A stretch of DNA of 6,333 bases from an uncultured Clostridium sp. (lineage in GTDB: Bacteria > Bacillota > Clostridia > Peptostreptococcales > Peptostreptococcaceae), in assembly GCA_900539645.1 (NCBI GenBank), contig UQCY01000109.1:1-6333 (forward strand). The letters are read 5' to 3'. Shown piece after piece: positions 1 to 5,045 of this stretch. How positions within the stretch are numbered: the first letter of the stretch is position 1; every line of letters starts with the position of its first letter. The notes under the pieces are model-generated. The model was not told the origin of the DNA. It was given only the letters and a program-made list of their open reading frames with translations, and searched no databases. The translations under genes and the position numbers were made by a program.

Positions 1-18
1 TGAAAGGAGGTGATAACT

Positions 19-171
19 ATGAAAGAGTTTATTTGTATCTTATTAGAGATTACAATAATACCTATTTTAAACGGGTTATTAATTAATCTAATTTATGATA
101 AAATAAAAACCACTCTTAAGTTTGGCGACTGGAAGAGTGGTCATAATACTCCTTCCGATAAGGAAGAATAG
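19..171 (+). CDS. Candidate type I toxin: 50-aa hydrophobic small protein
   Basis: This 50-aa ORF starts at ATG 19, preceded by AAAGGAGGTGAT (4-15), nearly a full match to the 16S rRNA 3' end with about 8 nt spacing. It begins MKEFICILL. Residues 4-25 are strongly hydrophobic and fit one membrane helix, followed by a charged, polar tail ending SDKEE. The central IIPILNGLL has the I-x-x-P-x-x-x-G layout of Fst/TxpA-type type I toxins, which are small membrane peptides that damage their own cell when not silenced. It is the only leftward-boundary gene on the plus strand and faces the tail operon. An antisense promoter and terminator flank and enter it (see the ncRNA entry), as expected for a type I module. 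Its own promoter lies off the left edge. It could instead be a holin-like or other small membrane protein; the family call is by pattern only. Confidence 0.68.
   Translation: MKEFICILLEITIIPILNGLLINLIYDKIKTTLKFGDWKSGHNTPSDKEE
101..141 (-). terminator. Intrinsic terminator of the antisense RNA, inside the toxin ORF
   Basis: On the minus strand ACCACTCTT (141-133) pairs with AAGAGTGGT (117-109) in a perfect 9-bp stem with a 15-nt loop, followed by TTTTATTT. The hairpin falls in codons 31-41 of the toxin ORF, so this part of the protein (TTLK...KSG) is constrained by an RNA signal on the other strand. Confidence 0.72.
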
Positions 172-221
172 TTTTTATTACTGCATTTATTTCTATAAGC
201 CACTTGACGTGGTTCTTTTCT
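101..221 (-). ncRNA. Candidate antisense antitoxin RNA (about 120 nt) opposite the small toxin ORF
   Basis: No protein is predicted here. The call rests on a promoter and terminator on the minus strand that bracket a short transcript. Initiation is expected near 221-220, 6-8 nt after the TATAAT at 233-228. Termination is expected near 101-103, after a 9-bp hairpin and T-rich tract. The RNA would be antisense to the last third of the toxin ORF and to the toxin mRNA 3' end. Its 5' end folds into a small hairpin (214-198, GTCAA loop) that is the complement of the toxin mRNA terminator, so loop-loop contact could start pairing. Convergent, 3'-overlapping toxin and antitoxin RNAs are the arrangement known for clostridial and Fst-type type I systems. 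Ends and function are inferred. Confidence 0.6.
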
Positions 222-222
222 A
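198..222 (+). terminator. Candidate terminator of the toxin mRNA
   Basis: AGCCAC (198-203) and GTGGTT (209-214) form a 6-bp stem (one G-T pair) with a TTGAC loop, followed by the T-rich CTTTTCTAT. It lies 27 nt after the toxin stop codon. The stem is short, so strength is uncertain. The same sequence forms the 5' hairpin of the antisense RNA. Confidence 0.5.
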
Positions 223-227
223 TATTT

Positions 228-236
228 ATTATACCA
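228..236 (-). promoter_or_regulatory. Extended -10 promoter for the antisense RNA
   Basis: The minus strand reads TGGTATAAT, a consensus -10 with the TGn extension. No good TTGACA-like -35 box is seen 16-18 nt upstream (around 251-257), which the extended -10 could compensate for. It points toward the small hydrophobic ORF, away from the tail genes, and lies just past the presumed end of the tail operon. Confidence 0.65.
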
Positions 237-257
237 CATATTTTTAGTTTGTGGGCA

Positions 258-283
258 TAAAAAAAGAACATATCTTAATATGC
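258..283 (-). terminator. Candidate terminator at the end of the tail operon
   Basis: Just after the last minus-strand gene, CATAT (282-278) pairs with ATATG (273-269) around a TAAG loop, followed by TTC and seven T (265-259). A competing, longer pairing joins GGGCATA and TATGCCC (arms 285-279 and 259-253), which would enclose the T-run in its loop. The terminator hairpin is weak and AT-rich, but its position, right after the last gene and before the antisense promoter, fits transcript separation. Confidence 0.5.
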
Positions 284-293
284 CCTTAATAAT

Positions 294-479
294 CTAGTTA
301 GCTGAGTTTAATAATCTCTCTAACTCTTCTTTCTGTGTCTGTGTTATTTTGCCTGCGCTATAATATTTGTCTATTGTAGCTTGCATATCTTTTTTACTAG
401 AATAGTTTTCTGCTAATATTACTCTTTTAGCTAAGTTGTACCATATCATACTTCTCACTCCTTTTATTGCTTTTATCAT
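294..479 (-). CDS. xkdX: Small XkdX-like tail-module protein
   Basis: This is the last gene of the tail operon. Two starts are plausible, each with its own ribosome binding site. ATG 479 (GGGAGGTGAGAATATG) gives 61 aa. ATG 449 (AAGGAGTGAGAAGTATG) gives 51 aa beginning MIWYNLAKR, closer to the usual length of XkdX-family proteins. The pattern W-Y-x-x-x-K-R, YSSKKDM, then 'GKIT' and 'QKEEL' resembles the XkdX layout (small phage proteins found between fibre genes and lysis genes). The function of XkdX proteins is not established. The protein is soluble, without membrane segments. A longer reading from TTG 497 is less likely because that codon lies directly upstream of, and reads through, the ribosome binding site of ATG 479. 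Confidence 0.65.
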   Translation of the reverse strand: MIKAIKGVRSMIWYNLAKRVILAENYSSKKDMQATIDKYYSAGKITQTQKEELERLLNSAN

Positions 480-503
480 ATTCTCACCTCCCTTCAAGGT
501 GTA

Positions 504-890
504 TTAAACCATTAAACTAGACATTTCCATTATTAACATGTCTTGTTCTGCGTTGACTTGTTCAAGTGCGTCAAGTCTTTCATGTATCGTTGGTGTGTGT
601 GGAACCTCTGGTGGCTCTGGAACTGGTGTGTAATCAAATTCCAAAGTCTTTGTATCTACATTAACTCTATAACTTGTACACTCGCTAAATTCTGTCTTAA
701 ATTCGCCCCATTTTAATTCTATATAATCTACTTCACTTTTGTTGTATTTACTAAGTTCAGAGTAGATTCTCCAATCGTCCTCTGTAGTAGTTGGATTAAC
801 CCAACCTTCTGCTTCGCCTGTGTCTAAAATAACACGTCCGTCTACTTTTAAAAAGTAAATTCTTTTCCCTATGTATTTGTATCCTGCCAT
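504..890 (-). CDS. 128-aa tail-fibre accessory protein, Pro-rich linker plus coiled-coil end
   Basis: I do not recognise a named family. The start is ATG 890, served by GGGAGAGTGATAAAATG; an upstream in-frame ATG at 923 would overlap the preceding gene and lacks such a site. Residues 1-80 form a compact domain beginning MAGYKYIGKRIYFLKVDG, rich in aromatic and charged residues. A Pro-rich linker (PVPEPPEVPHTP, about residues 89-100) leads to a short heptad-like helix with LDALEQVNAEQDMLI. Such ends are common in small clostridial phage proteins encoded between the fibre genes and XkdX. Position suggests a fibre-associated structural or assembly role, by inference only. The protein stops soon after the helix, with no long tail. 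Confidence 0.7.
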   Translation of the reverse strand: MAGYKYIGKRIYFLKVDGRVILDTGEAEGWVNPTTTEDDWRIYSELSKYNKSEVDYIELKWGEFKTEFSECTSYRVNVDTKTLEFDYTPVPEPPEVPHTPTIHERLDALEQVNAEQDMLIMEMSSLMV

Positions 891-903
891 TTTATCACTC
901 TCC

Positions 904-1428
904 CTATTTAATGTATATTGCATCTATAATCTGCAATTCTCTATCACCGTAATAATCGCCTTGAACATCATACCTAAGAACGATTTTGTCTTTTGTGAAA
1001 GATTTTACGAATACTCTATTAACATCATAGTATCCATCAAAATTTTGGCTATTATGATAAGCACTATCTATATAAAGTATTTTATTATCATCTCTTCTGC
1101 TCCAATCTCCACCACCTCTTTTAGGGGTAAATATTATTTTGTATTTTACAAAAACTCTAGTTGGTGTGAAGTCAACATGTCTTGTATATGTTAAATCTTT
1201 GTAAGCACTATCTCCACTACCTGCTGTGGGTCCTACTTTACTATTTATACTTACAATAGCGACTTCTTTTAAATTATTTGTTATAGCATTTTGTATAGCA
1301 GTAGGTAATTCGTTATAATTGTTTATTTGTTTTCCGCCAATACTTTTTAATTTTTCATTTATTTTAGTTTTTATTGTTTTAACATTATCTACTAGTAATT
1401 TACTTTTGTCTATTATTTCTTTTAACAT
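904..1428 (-). CDS. Tail-fibre/adhesin paralogue 4 (fixed in frame, 174 aa)
   Basis: Start ATG 1428 follows GGGGTGATTTA and lies 4 nt after the previous stop. The N-terminus (LKEIIDKSKLLVDNVKTIKT, residues 2-21) is coiled-coil-like. It leads to SIGGKQI, where glycines 31-32 sit at the hinge shared by all four paralogues, then an ELPTAI segment matching 'DIPDKI' in the neighbours. The C-terminal domain starts LKEVAIVSI and ends IIDAIYIK. It shares only a skeleton with its paralogues: K-x-(V/I)-A, an aromatic-rich beta segment 'VDFTPTRVFVKY', and a hydrophobic end. The glycines are encoded GGC GGA, so no homopolymer is present. It is probably a receptor-binding tip or fibre subunit; the fold and target are unknown. 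Confidence 0.75.
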   Translation of the reverse strand: MLKEIIDKSKLLVDNVKTIKTKINEKLKSIGGKQINNYNELPTAIQNAITNNLKEVAIVSINSKVGPTAGSGDSAYKDLTYTRHVDFTPTRVFVKYKIIFTPKRGGGDWSRRDDNKILYIDSAYHNSQNFDGYYDVNRVFVKSFTKDKIVLRYDVQGDYYGDRELQIIDAIYIK

Positions 1429-1432
1429 TAAA

Positions 1433-1885
1433 TCACCCCATAAATATAAGTTGTTTTATAGTTGCTCCATATGGAGGGTCAAACCCTGTTTGTTTTTTGT
1501 ATCTTTCATCAGCAAATACAAAACTATTTTGAGTTAACGAGTGTATTTTACTGTTACTATCTGAACATTCTATCCAGTCCATTTCACTTCTGCCAGTTAA
1601 ATCCTGACTTCCCCAAAAAAATAAAACCATTACCTTTTTAGGTTTGAATGAAAGTTCATTGAAAGTTATTGTTTGTGGTATTTTATCTATCCAAATTCTT
1701 AAGTTTTTTATCTCAGCTATTTTTAAATATTGATTTTCAACAACTTCTATTTTGTCAGGTATATCTGCCAAACTTTCAGCTCGTTCTCCTCCTAATTTAA
1801 CTAACTTATTATCTATATTATTTGCAACTGTTTTTAAGTTGTCTTTCTGTGTGTTTGTATTGTTTATAGTGTCTGTTAAAGACAT
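1433..1885 (-). CDS. Tail-fibre/adhesin paralogue 3 (fixed in frame, 150 aa)
   Basis: Start ATG 1885 follows AGAGGTGATTAA, which overlaps the stop of the preceding gene. Residues 1-31 (MSLTDTINNTNTQKDNL...) form a likely coiled coil, followed by KLGGERAESLADIPDKIE. This hinge-plus-'IPDKI' block recurs in many clostridial phage fibre proteins. The C-terminal domain begins LKIAEIKNLRIW, has the beta-like FKPKKVMVLFF (compare FTPTRVFVKY and FIPNQIFVFV in its paralogues), and ends IKQLIFMG. The glycines are encoded GGA GGA, so the run of G is interrupted and the frame is stable. It is the closest full-length template for reading the two frameshifted paralogues upstream. A role as a host-binding fibre subunit is inferred from order and architecture. 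Confidence 0.77.
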   Translation of the reverse strand: MSLTDTINNTNTQKDNLKTVANNIDNKLVKLGGERAESLADIPDKIEVVENQYLKIAEIKNLRIWIDKIPQTITFNELSFKPKKVMVLFFWGSQDLTGRSEMDWIECSDSNSKIHSLTQNSFVFADERYKKQTGFDPPYGATIKQLIFMG

Positions 1886-1895
1886 TTAATCACCT

Positions 1896-2374
1896 CTATT
1901 CAATAGCTATCCATTCTTTGATATATACATATATTAAGCTTGCTGAACTTTCATATGATACTGTTACAATATTGTTTGCTTTTAATTCTGCTTTGAAAAG
2001 TCCGTAGTTATTAGAAAATGTTTGTTGTTGTCCTTCATTCGTATCTAATATAAAATGATTTTCTTTTAAATCCTGCCCCGACATATCATAGCATTGACAT
2101 TTAACTAATACTCTAGAAGCTTTAAAAGCTAAATTCATTTTTATATCATATTTATTTCTAACACCGCTCAAATCATCAAATTTTATATTTAGTTTGCCCA
2201 TAGCTACTTTCTTATAATTTCCTAACATCTTATCAATCCGTTCAGGTACGTCGCTTATAGTATTAGCAATTGTCCCCCCCCCGAAAGAATTTTGTCATTT
2301 ATTTTCTGTTTTGCAAGTTTTAAATCATTTTTATATTTGTTTGTATTGTCTATTGTACTTTTTAAATCTTTCAT
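1896..2374 (-). CDS. Tail-fibre/adhesin paralogue 2, out of frame at a G9 tract (candidate phase-variable, OFF)
   Basis: Translation from ATG 2374 (site AGGAGATAAT, overlapping the previous stop) gives MKDLKSTIDNTNKYKNDL..., then Ser31 and a run of nine G, and ends at TAA 2257-2255 after 39 aa. The other frame continues the family pattern without interruption: GGGTIANTISDVPERIDK, then MLGNYKKVAMGKL, to the stop at 1896 (ending KEWIAIE). The two halves join in frame if the run is G10 or G7, giving a 159-aa protein at G10, the same architecture and size as paralogues 3 and 4. An independent start at ATG 2228 has no ribosome binding site and would cut the conserved block, so one split gene is the better reading. 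If sequenced correctly, it is switched off here; homopolymer error is the alternative. Confidence 0.78.
2274..2282 (-). repeat. G9 homopolymer at the glycine hinge of fibre paralogue 2
   Basis: Nine C on the plus strand read as G9 in the gene, in the context TC-G9-ACA. G7 or G10 puts both halves in frame; G8, G9 and G11 lead to early stops. In this AT-rich window I see no other G or C run longer than about 4, apart from the twin tract at 2759-2767. Confidence 0.9.
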
Positions 2375-2382
2375 ATTATCTC

Positions 2383-2858
2383 CTATTCTATAGCGATAAT
2401 TTGATAAATATAAGCACCTGAATATCCACCACTATTATAATAGTGAATTCTAATAGTCCCGTTTTTTAAATCCTCTAAATACATTTTATCATTCAAACGA
2501 TTTATATATATACATGTTTCTTCAGATATATTTTTTGTAGAATCTAATACTGCATTATAAGTTTCAGTACCAACAAATACAAAAATTTGATTAGGAATAA
2601 AAGAAATATTTAATTTTATATCTGTAGTAGACCATTCACCTTCTGGAACAAAGTTTGGTTTTTTATTTTCAAAATTTAATATCGCTATCTTTTTATAATT
2701 CTTACTCAACATACTTTTAATATTATCAGGTATCTCACTTAAACTTTTAGAAGTTGAACCCCCCCCCGTACTACAGTTTCATTTATTCGTTGTTTAGCTA
2801 ACTTTACTTTATTTTTTAAATTCTCTGTCTGTGCTATTGTAGTTTTTAAATCTGCCAT
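2383..2858 (-). CDS. Tail-fibre/adhesin paralogue 1, out of frame at a G9 tract (candidate phase-variable, OFF)
   Basis: ATG 2858, behind AGGAGGGATAAA, opens MADLKTTIAQTENLKNKV..., reaches Arg31, enters a run of nine G, and stops at TAA 2741-2739 after 39 aa. The family pattern resumes in another frame as GGGSTSKSLSEIPDNIKS, then MLSKNYKKIAILNF, FIPNQIFVFV and the end YIYQIIAIE. A tract of G10 or G7 restores one reading frame, with 158 aa at G10. The N-terminal part aligns without gaps to paralogue 2 (DLKxTI, LAKQxIN), and the C-terminal parts also match (NYKK(V/I)A, IAIE), so these two are the closest pair and probably arose by duplication. The internal ATG 2712 lacks a ribosome binding site. 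The inferred product is a host-binding tail-fibre subunit, silent in this copy unless the tract length is a sequencing error. Confidence 0.78.
2759..2767 (-). repeat. G9 homopolymer at the glycine hinge of fibre paralogue 1
   Basis: Nine C on the plus strand read as G9 in the gene, in the context TAC-G9-TTC. The codons are CGG GGG GGG GTT as given. Adding one G gives CGG GGG GGG GGT and restores the frame. The tract starts at the same codon (about residue 32) as the tract in paralogue 2 and has the same length. Confidence 0.9.
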
Positions 2859-2868
2859 TTTATCCCTC

Positions 2869-3315
2869 CTACACTGGATTACCTATTTCAGTTTCTAACT
2901 CTGTATTAATTCCTGCAAGTCTTGTTGTTTGTCCTGTTACCTCAGTTTCTAAAGCTTTTACCCTAGTTACTAACGCTTCTATTGCTTGTTGCACGTTTGT
3001 AGCTCCTAACTGTGTCGTTGTGTCTGTGTAGCTTGTTCCACTTGCTGTTGTTTCTATAGAATCCATATCAGTTTTTAATTCGTCCAATACAACATCTAGT
3101 GTTGTTCCTGTAAAATGATTCTGTTTATCTGTAATTCTAACTTTAGTATCGACAAGTTCCATTCCGTTTACATTGTCTTCAATTTGCTTTATTTTGGCTC
3201 TATCTTCTTTTATAGCATTATCTGTTGCTAGATTATCCGCATTGAAGTCCGCCATCCTAACATAATCACTACCAACGTACTGATTAAGTCCTATTGTACT
3301 TGTTTTTGTTGCCAT
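2869..3315 (-). CDS. Short tail-fibre base protein (148 aa)
   Basis: Start ATG 3315 follows AAAGGAGGCTGAATAA. Residues 1-35 (GLNQYVGSDYVRMADFNADN) resemble the N-terminal attachment region of many Gram-positive phage tail fibres, where a 'W/YxxxDFNxDxxxIDNAI' pattern precedes a coiled coil. 'NAIKEDRAKIKQIEDN' continues as a helix. A later TQLGATNVQQAIEALVTRV is the 'LGATNVQxAIE' motif often repeated in phage fibre shafts, present once here, followed by a helical end. There is no large C-terminal receptor-binding domain, so the adhesive part may be supplied by the four small paralogues encoded next. It sits directly after the DUF2313 gene, where the first fibre gene is expected. Confidence 0.75.
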   Translation of the reverse strand: MATKTSTIGLNQYVGSDYVRMADFNADNLATDNAIKEDRAKIKQIEDNVNGMELVDTKVRITDKQNHFTGTTLDVVLDELKTDMDSIETTASGTSYTDTTTQLGATNVQQAIEALVTRVKALETEVTGQTTRLAGINTELETEIGNPV

Positions 3316-3329
3316 TTATTCAGCCTCCT

Positions 3330-3983
3330 TTATACATAAATTTCAAGGTCATCAAATTTAATCCACATATCATCCCAATCTTTCCAACTGTTTTTATAAT
3401 TATCAAACATCTGCCACTCAAGAAACTCAGCCATATATCCTTGCCAATATCTTTCAAACTCATGCCATGTAAGATTAAGCTCTTCCCACTTATCCCAAGT
3501 CTTATGATATCTTGTACACTCATCCCATGTCATATATGTAAATATCAGTTCATATGTAAGGTGTGCTGGCTTCATTCTCTCAAGAGCATCTTTTAAAGAA
3601 GGTAATGATTCTGGCTCTCCACGCACTCCAACAAACTTTATTGTAAATTTGTATTCTTCATTCTGCTCTGTTACCTCACAAGCTCCTCCACTGTATCCCT
3701 CAGCTAGAGATTGAATAGTTTTGACTGTAACAGTATCTCTATTTTGAAGTGCGTTTAATATATTCTGTCTTCTAATTCTATCCTTCAAATGTGGAGATAC
3801 AGGCAACCCTGCAAACTCCTCCCACATATCAAGTCCCCATGTAGCACTCTTTATAAAAAACTGATTTAAAAGATCCTGATAATCCATTTTATCTTTATGA
3901 CACTCTTCACTTAAAATCTCCTGAATAACTGAGAAAATTTTAGACTTAGAATAAAAATACTGATACTGTTCAATAAGATTCAT
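3330..3983 (-). CDS. xkdU: DUF2313 (YmfQ/XkdU-like) baseplate protein, Trp-rich C-terminus
   Basis: The ATG at 3983 directly abuts the stop of the baseplate J gene, so translation is probably coupled. The 217-aa length, the early pattern LLNQFFIKSATWGLDMWEEF followed by GLPV, 'RRQNILNAL' and a middle beta region suit DUF2313, the family that follows baseplate J in Mu- and PBSX-like tails and helps close the baseplate wedge and link fibres. Residues 151-217 hold nine tryptophans in a repeating 'TWDEx/TWHEF/TWDKW' pattern (W153, 163, 166, 173, 180, 190, 200, 203, 207), ending DDLEIYV. Similar Trp-rich ends occur in clostridial members of the family. The fibre-base gene follows after 14 nt, which supports a fibre-docking role for this end (inference). 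Confidence 0.82.
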   Translation of the reverse strand: MNLIEQYQYFYSKSKIFSVIQEILSEECHKDKMDYQDLLNQFFIKSATWGLDMWEEFAGLPVSPHLKDRIRRQNILNALQNRDTVTVKTIQSLAEGYSGGACEVTEQNEEYKFTIKFVGVRGEPESLPSLKDALERMKPAHLTYELIFTYMTWDECTRYHKTWDKWEELNLTWHEFERYWQGYMAEFLEWQMFDNYKNSWKDWDDMWIKFDDLEIYV

Positions 3984-5045
3984 CTACATCTCCTCCAATG
4001 TAAAAGTTTTAAGATTAGCTACCTCATTATCCTTAATAGCCACATTAGTAGTCGCACTATTAAGAGTGATATTGCTAACATCACTCACACTTTCATTAGC
4101 TGCTATAATCGAATAAATTTTACTATAAGTAACCTCAGTAACAGCAGTTTGAAGATACTCCCTAATAGACTCCTCAAGCTCTCTTTTTATAATAGATATA
4201 TCAATATCTTTACTAACTTTCTCAATTCGTGCTGCTATAGTTATATCTTTCAGTTTTGTGGTTTCAATTGTTACAGTTGCACCTATAGGACGGACACTCT
4301 CAATATATACCCTTGCTTTTTCTAGTATCTCTGAGCTTACTGGAACATTACCTCTACCAGATACACTCACCTTAACAGTACCAGGACCTGCCCATAGCGG
4401 AGTAACCTTTGCACCATACACTCCATCAACTTCAAGAGCCCACTGTCTATAATGCTCAGCATTCCCACTTGTAGCATTGTTCCTCTGAGTTAAGAAAAAT
4501 CTCTCTCTCAGTTCATCATCAGTTTCTACACCTACACCATTATCAAAGCCTTCTACGACAGTAGCTTTAGTTATACCAACATCTTCAAGATTTTTAGTAA
4601 TCTCAAAATCAGTTTGAAGGTATAGGTTATACTCACTTCCAACACTTGATGCTACTACAACAGTAGTATTATCTACAGAGGTGATATCCTTTGGCTCTAG
4701 TACATGATACTCTAACCCATTAATATTCAATACAAATCCCGTATCTAATCTAACTGTTTCCTTACTTATCTCAAACTTTACTTTACCAGTACTGTAAGTA
4801 CCTTCTTTTCTATAAACAGCAAACTCATTCACTCTCTTATCAAGTAGCTCACCATTAGCGGTTATTATAAAAACCTTATTAAAAATATCCTCTAGTGATA
4901 TAGAGAGTTTAGATCTTTCAGCAGCATACGCACCAAATATATTATTAATCTGTGCACCTTCATTAGTATTGAGTCCAGTAGCTTTTATTCTGTTATCATT
5001 TAAAATCCTAGCTTTTATCTCTTCTTCTGTTTCATAGTTATACAA
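3984..5045 (-). CDS. xkdT: Baseplate J-like protein (XkdT/gpJ family)
   Basis: The 353-aa product has the usual length and order of baseplate J proteins, the outer wedge component of contractile tails. It starts YNYETEEEIKARILND. 'NTNEGAQINNIFGAYAAE' lies near residues 26-43. A mid-region DDELRERFFLTQ matches the typical 'TDEELRxR' signature, followed by TSGNAEHYRQWALEVDGV and 'GAKVTPLWAGPGTVKVSV', both characteristic of the family. The start appears to be TTG 5045 with AAGGAG about 10 nt upstream; no nearby ATG in frame fits. It overlaps the preceding DUF2634 gene by 8 nt. It lies between DUF2634 and DUF2313 as in PBSX and most Mu-like tails. No damage is seen. Confidence 0.93.
   Translation of the reverse strand: MYNYETEEEIKARILNDNRIKATGLNTNEGAQINNIFGAYAAERSKLSISLEDIFNKVFIITANGELLDKRVNEFAVYRKEGTYSTGKVKFEISKETVRLDTGFVLNINGLEYHVLEPKDITSVDNTTVVVASSVGSEYNLYLQTDFEITKNLEDVGITKATVVEGFDNGVGVETDDELRERFFLTQRNNATSGNAEHYRQWALEVDGVYGAKVTPLWAGPGTVKVSVSGRGNVPVSSEILEKARVYIESVRPIGATVTIETTKLKDITIAARIEKVSKDIDISIIKRELEESIREYLQTAVTEVTYSKIYSIIAANESVSDVSNITLNSATTNVAIKDNEVANLKTFTLEEM

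Noticed and set aside
1..293. CRISPR array or attachment site near the small toxin
   Set aside because: No regularly spaced direct repeats and no tRNA or other typical integration target are visible; only short inverted repeats explained as terminators.
504..923. Upstream start at ATG 923 for the accessory protein
   Set aside because: It overlaps the preceding fibre gene and lacks a Shine-Dalgarno; ATG 890 has GGGAGAGTGATAAA.
871..1537. Plus-strand ORFs at 871-1194 and 1319-1537 (also 3294-3596, 4258-4452, 6079-6315)
   Set aside because: They are antisense to well-supported minus-strand genes, with low-complexity hydrophobic translations and no convincing ribosome binding sites.
1896..2228. 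Independent 110-aa gene starting at ATG 2228
   Set aside because: It has no ribosome binding site, and the family-conserved GGG...SDVPERI block lies upstream in the same open frame; it is the 3' part of the split fibre gene.
2383..2712. Independent 109-aa gene starting at ATG 2712
   Set aside because: For the same reason: the upstream in-frame GGGSTSKSLSEIPD block and the separate N-terminal half show one split gene.
2274..2767. Programmed ribosomal frameshifting at the G tracts
   Set aside because: A pure G run lacks the X-XXY-YYZ heptamer with A/U-rich second codon typical of efficient slippery sites, and no clear downstream stimulator was seen. Polymerase slippage on G9 cannot be excluded, but tract-length variation is the simpler reading.
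904..2858. Diversity-generating retroelement or invertible fibre cassette
   Set aside because: No reverse transcriptase, template/variable repeat pair, recombinase gene or long inverted repeats were seen in this window.
3320..3523. Minus-strand ORF inside the DUF2313 gene
   Set aside because: It is a shadow in another frame of the Trp-rich repeat region, with no family resemblance.
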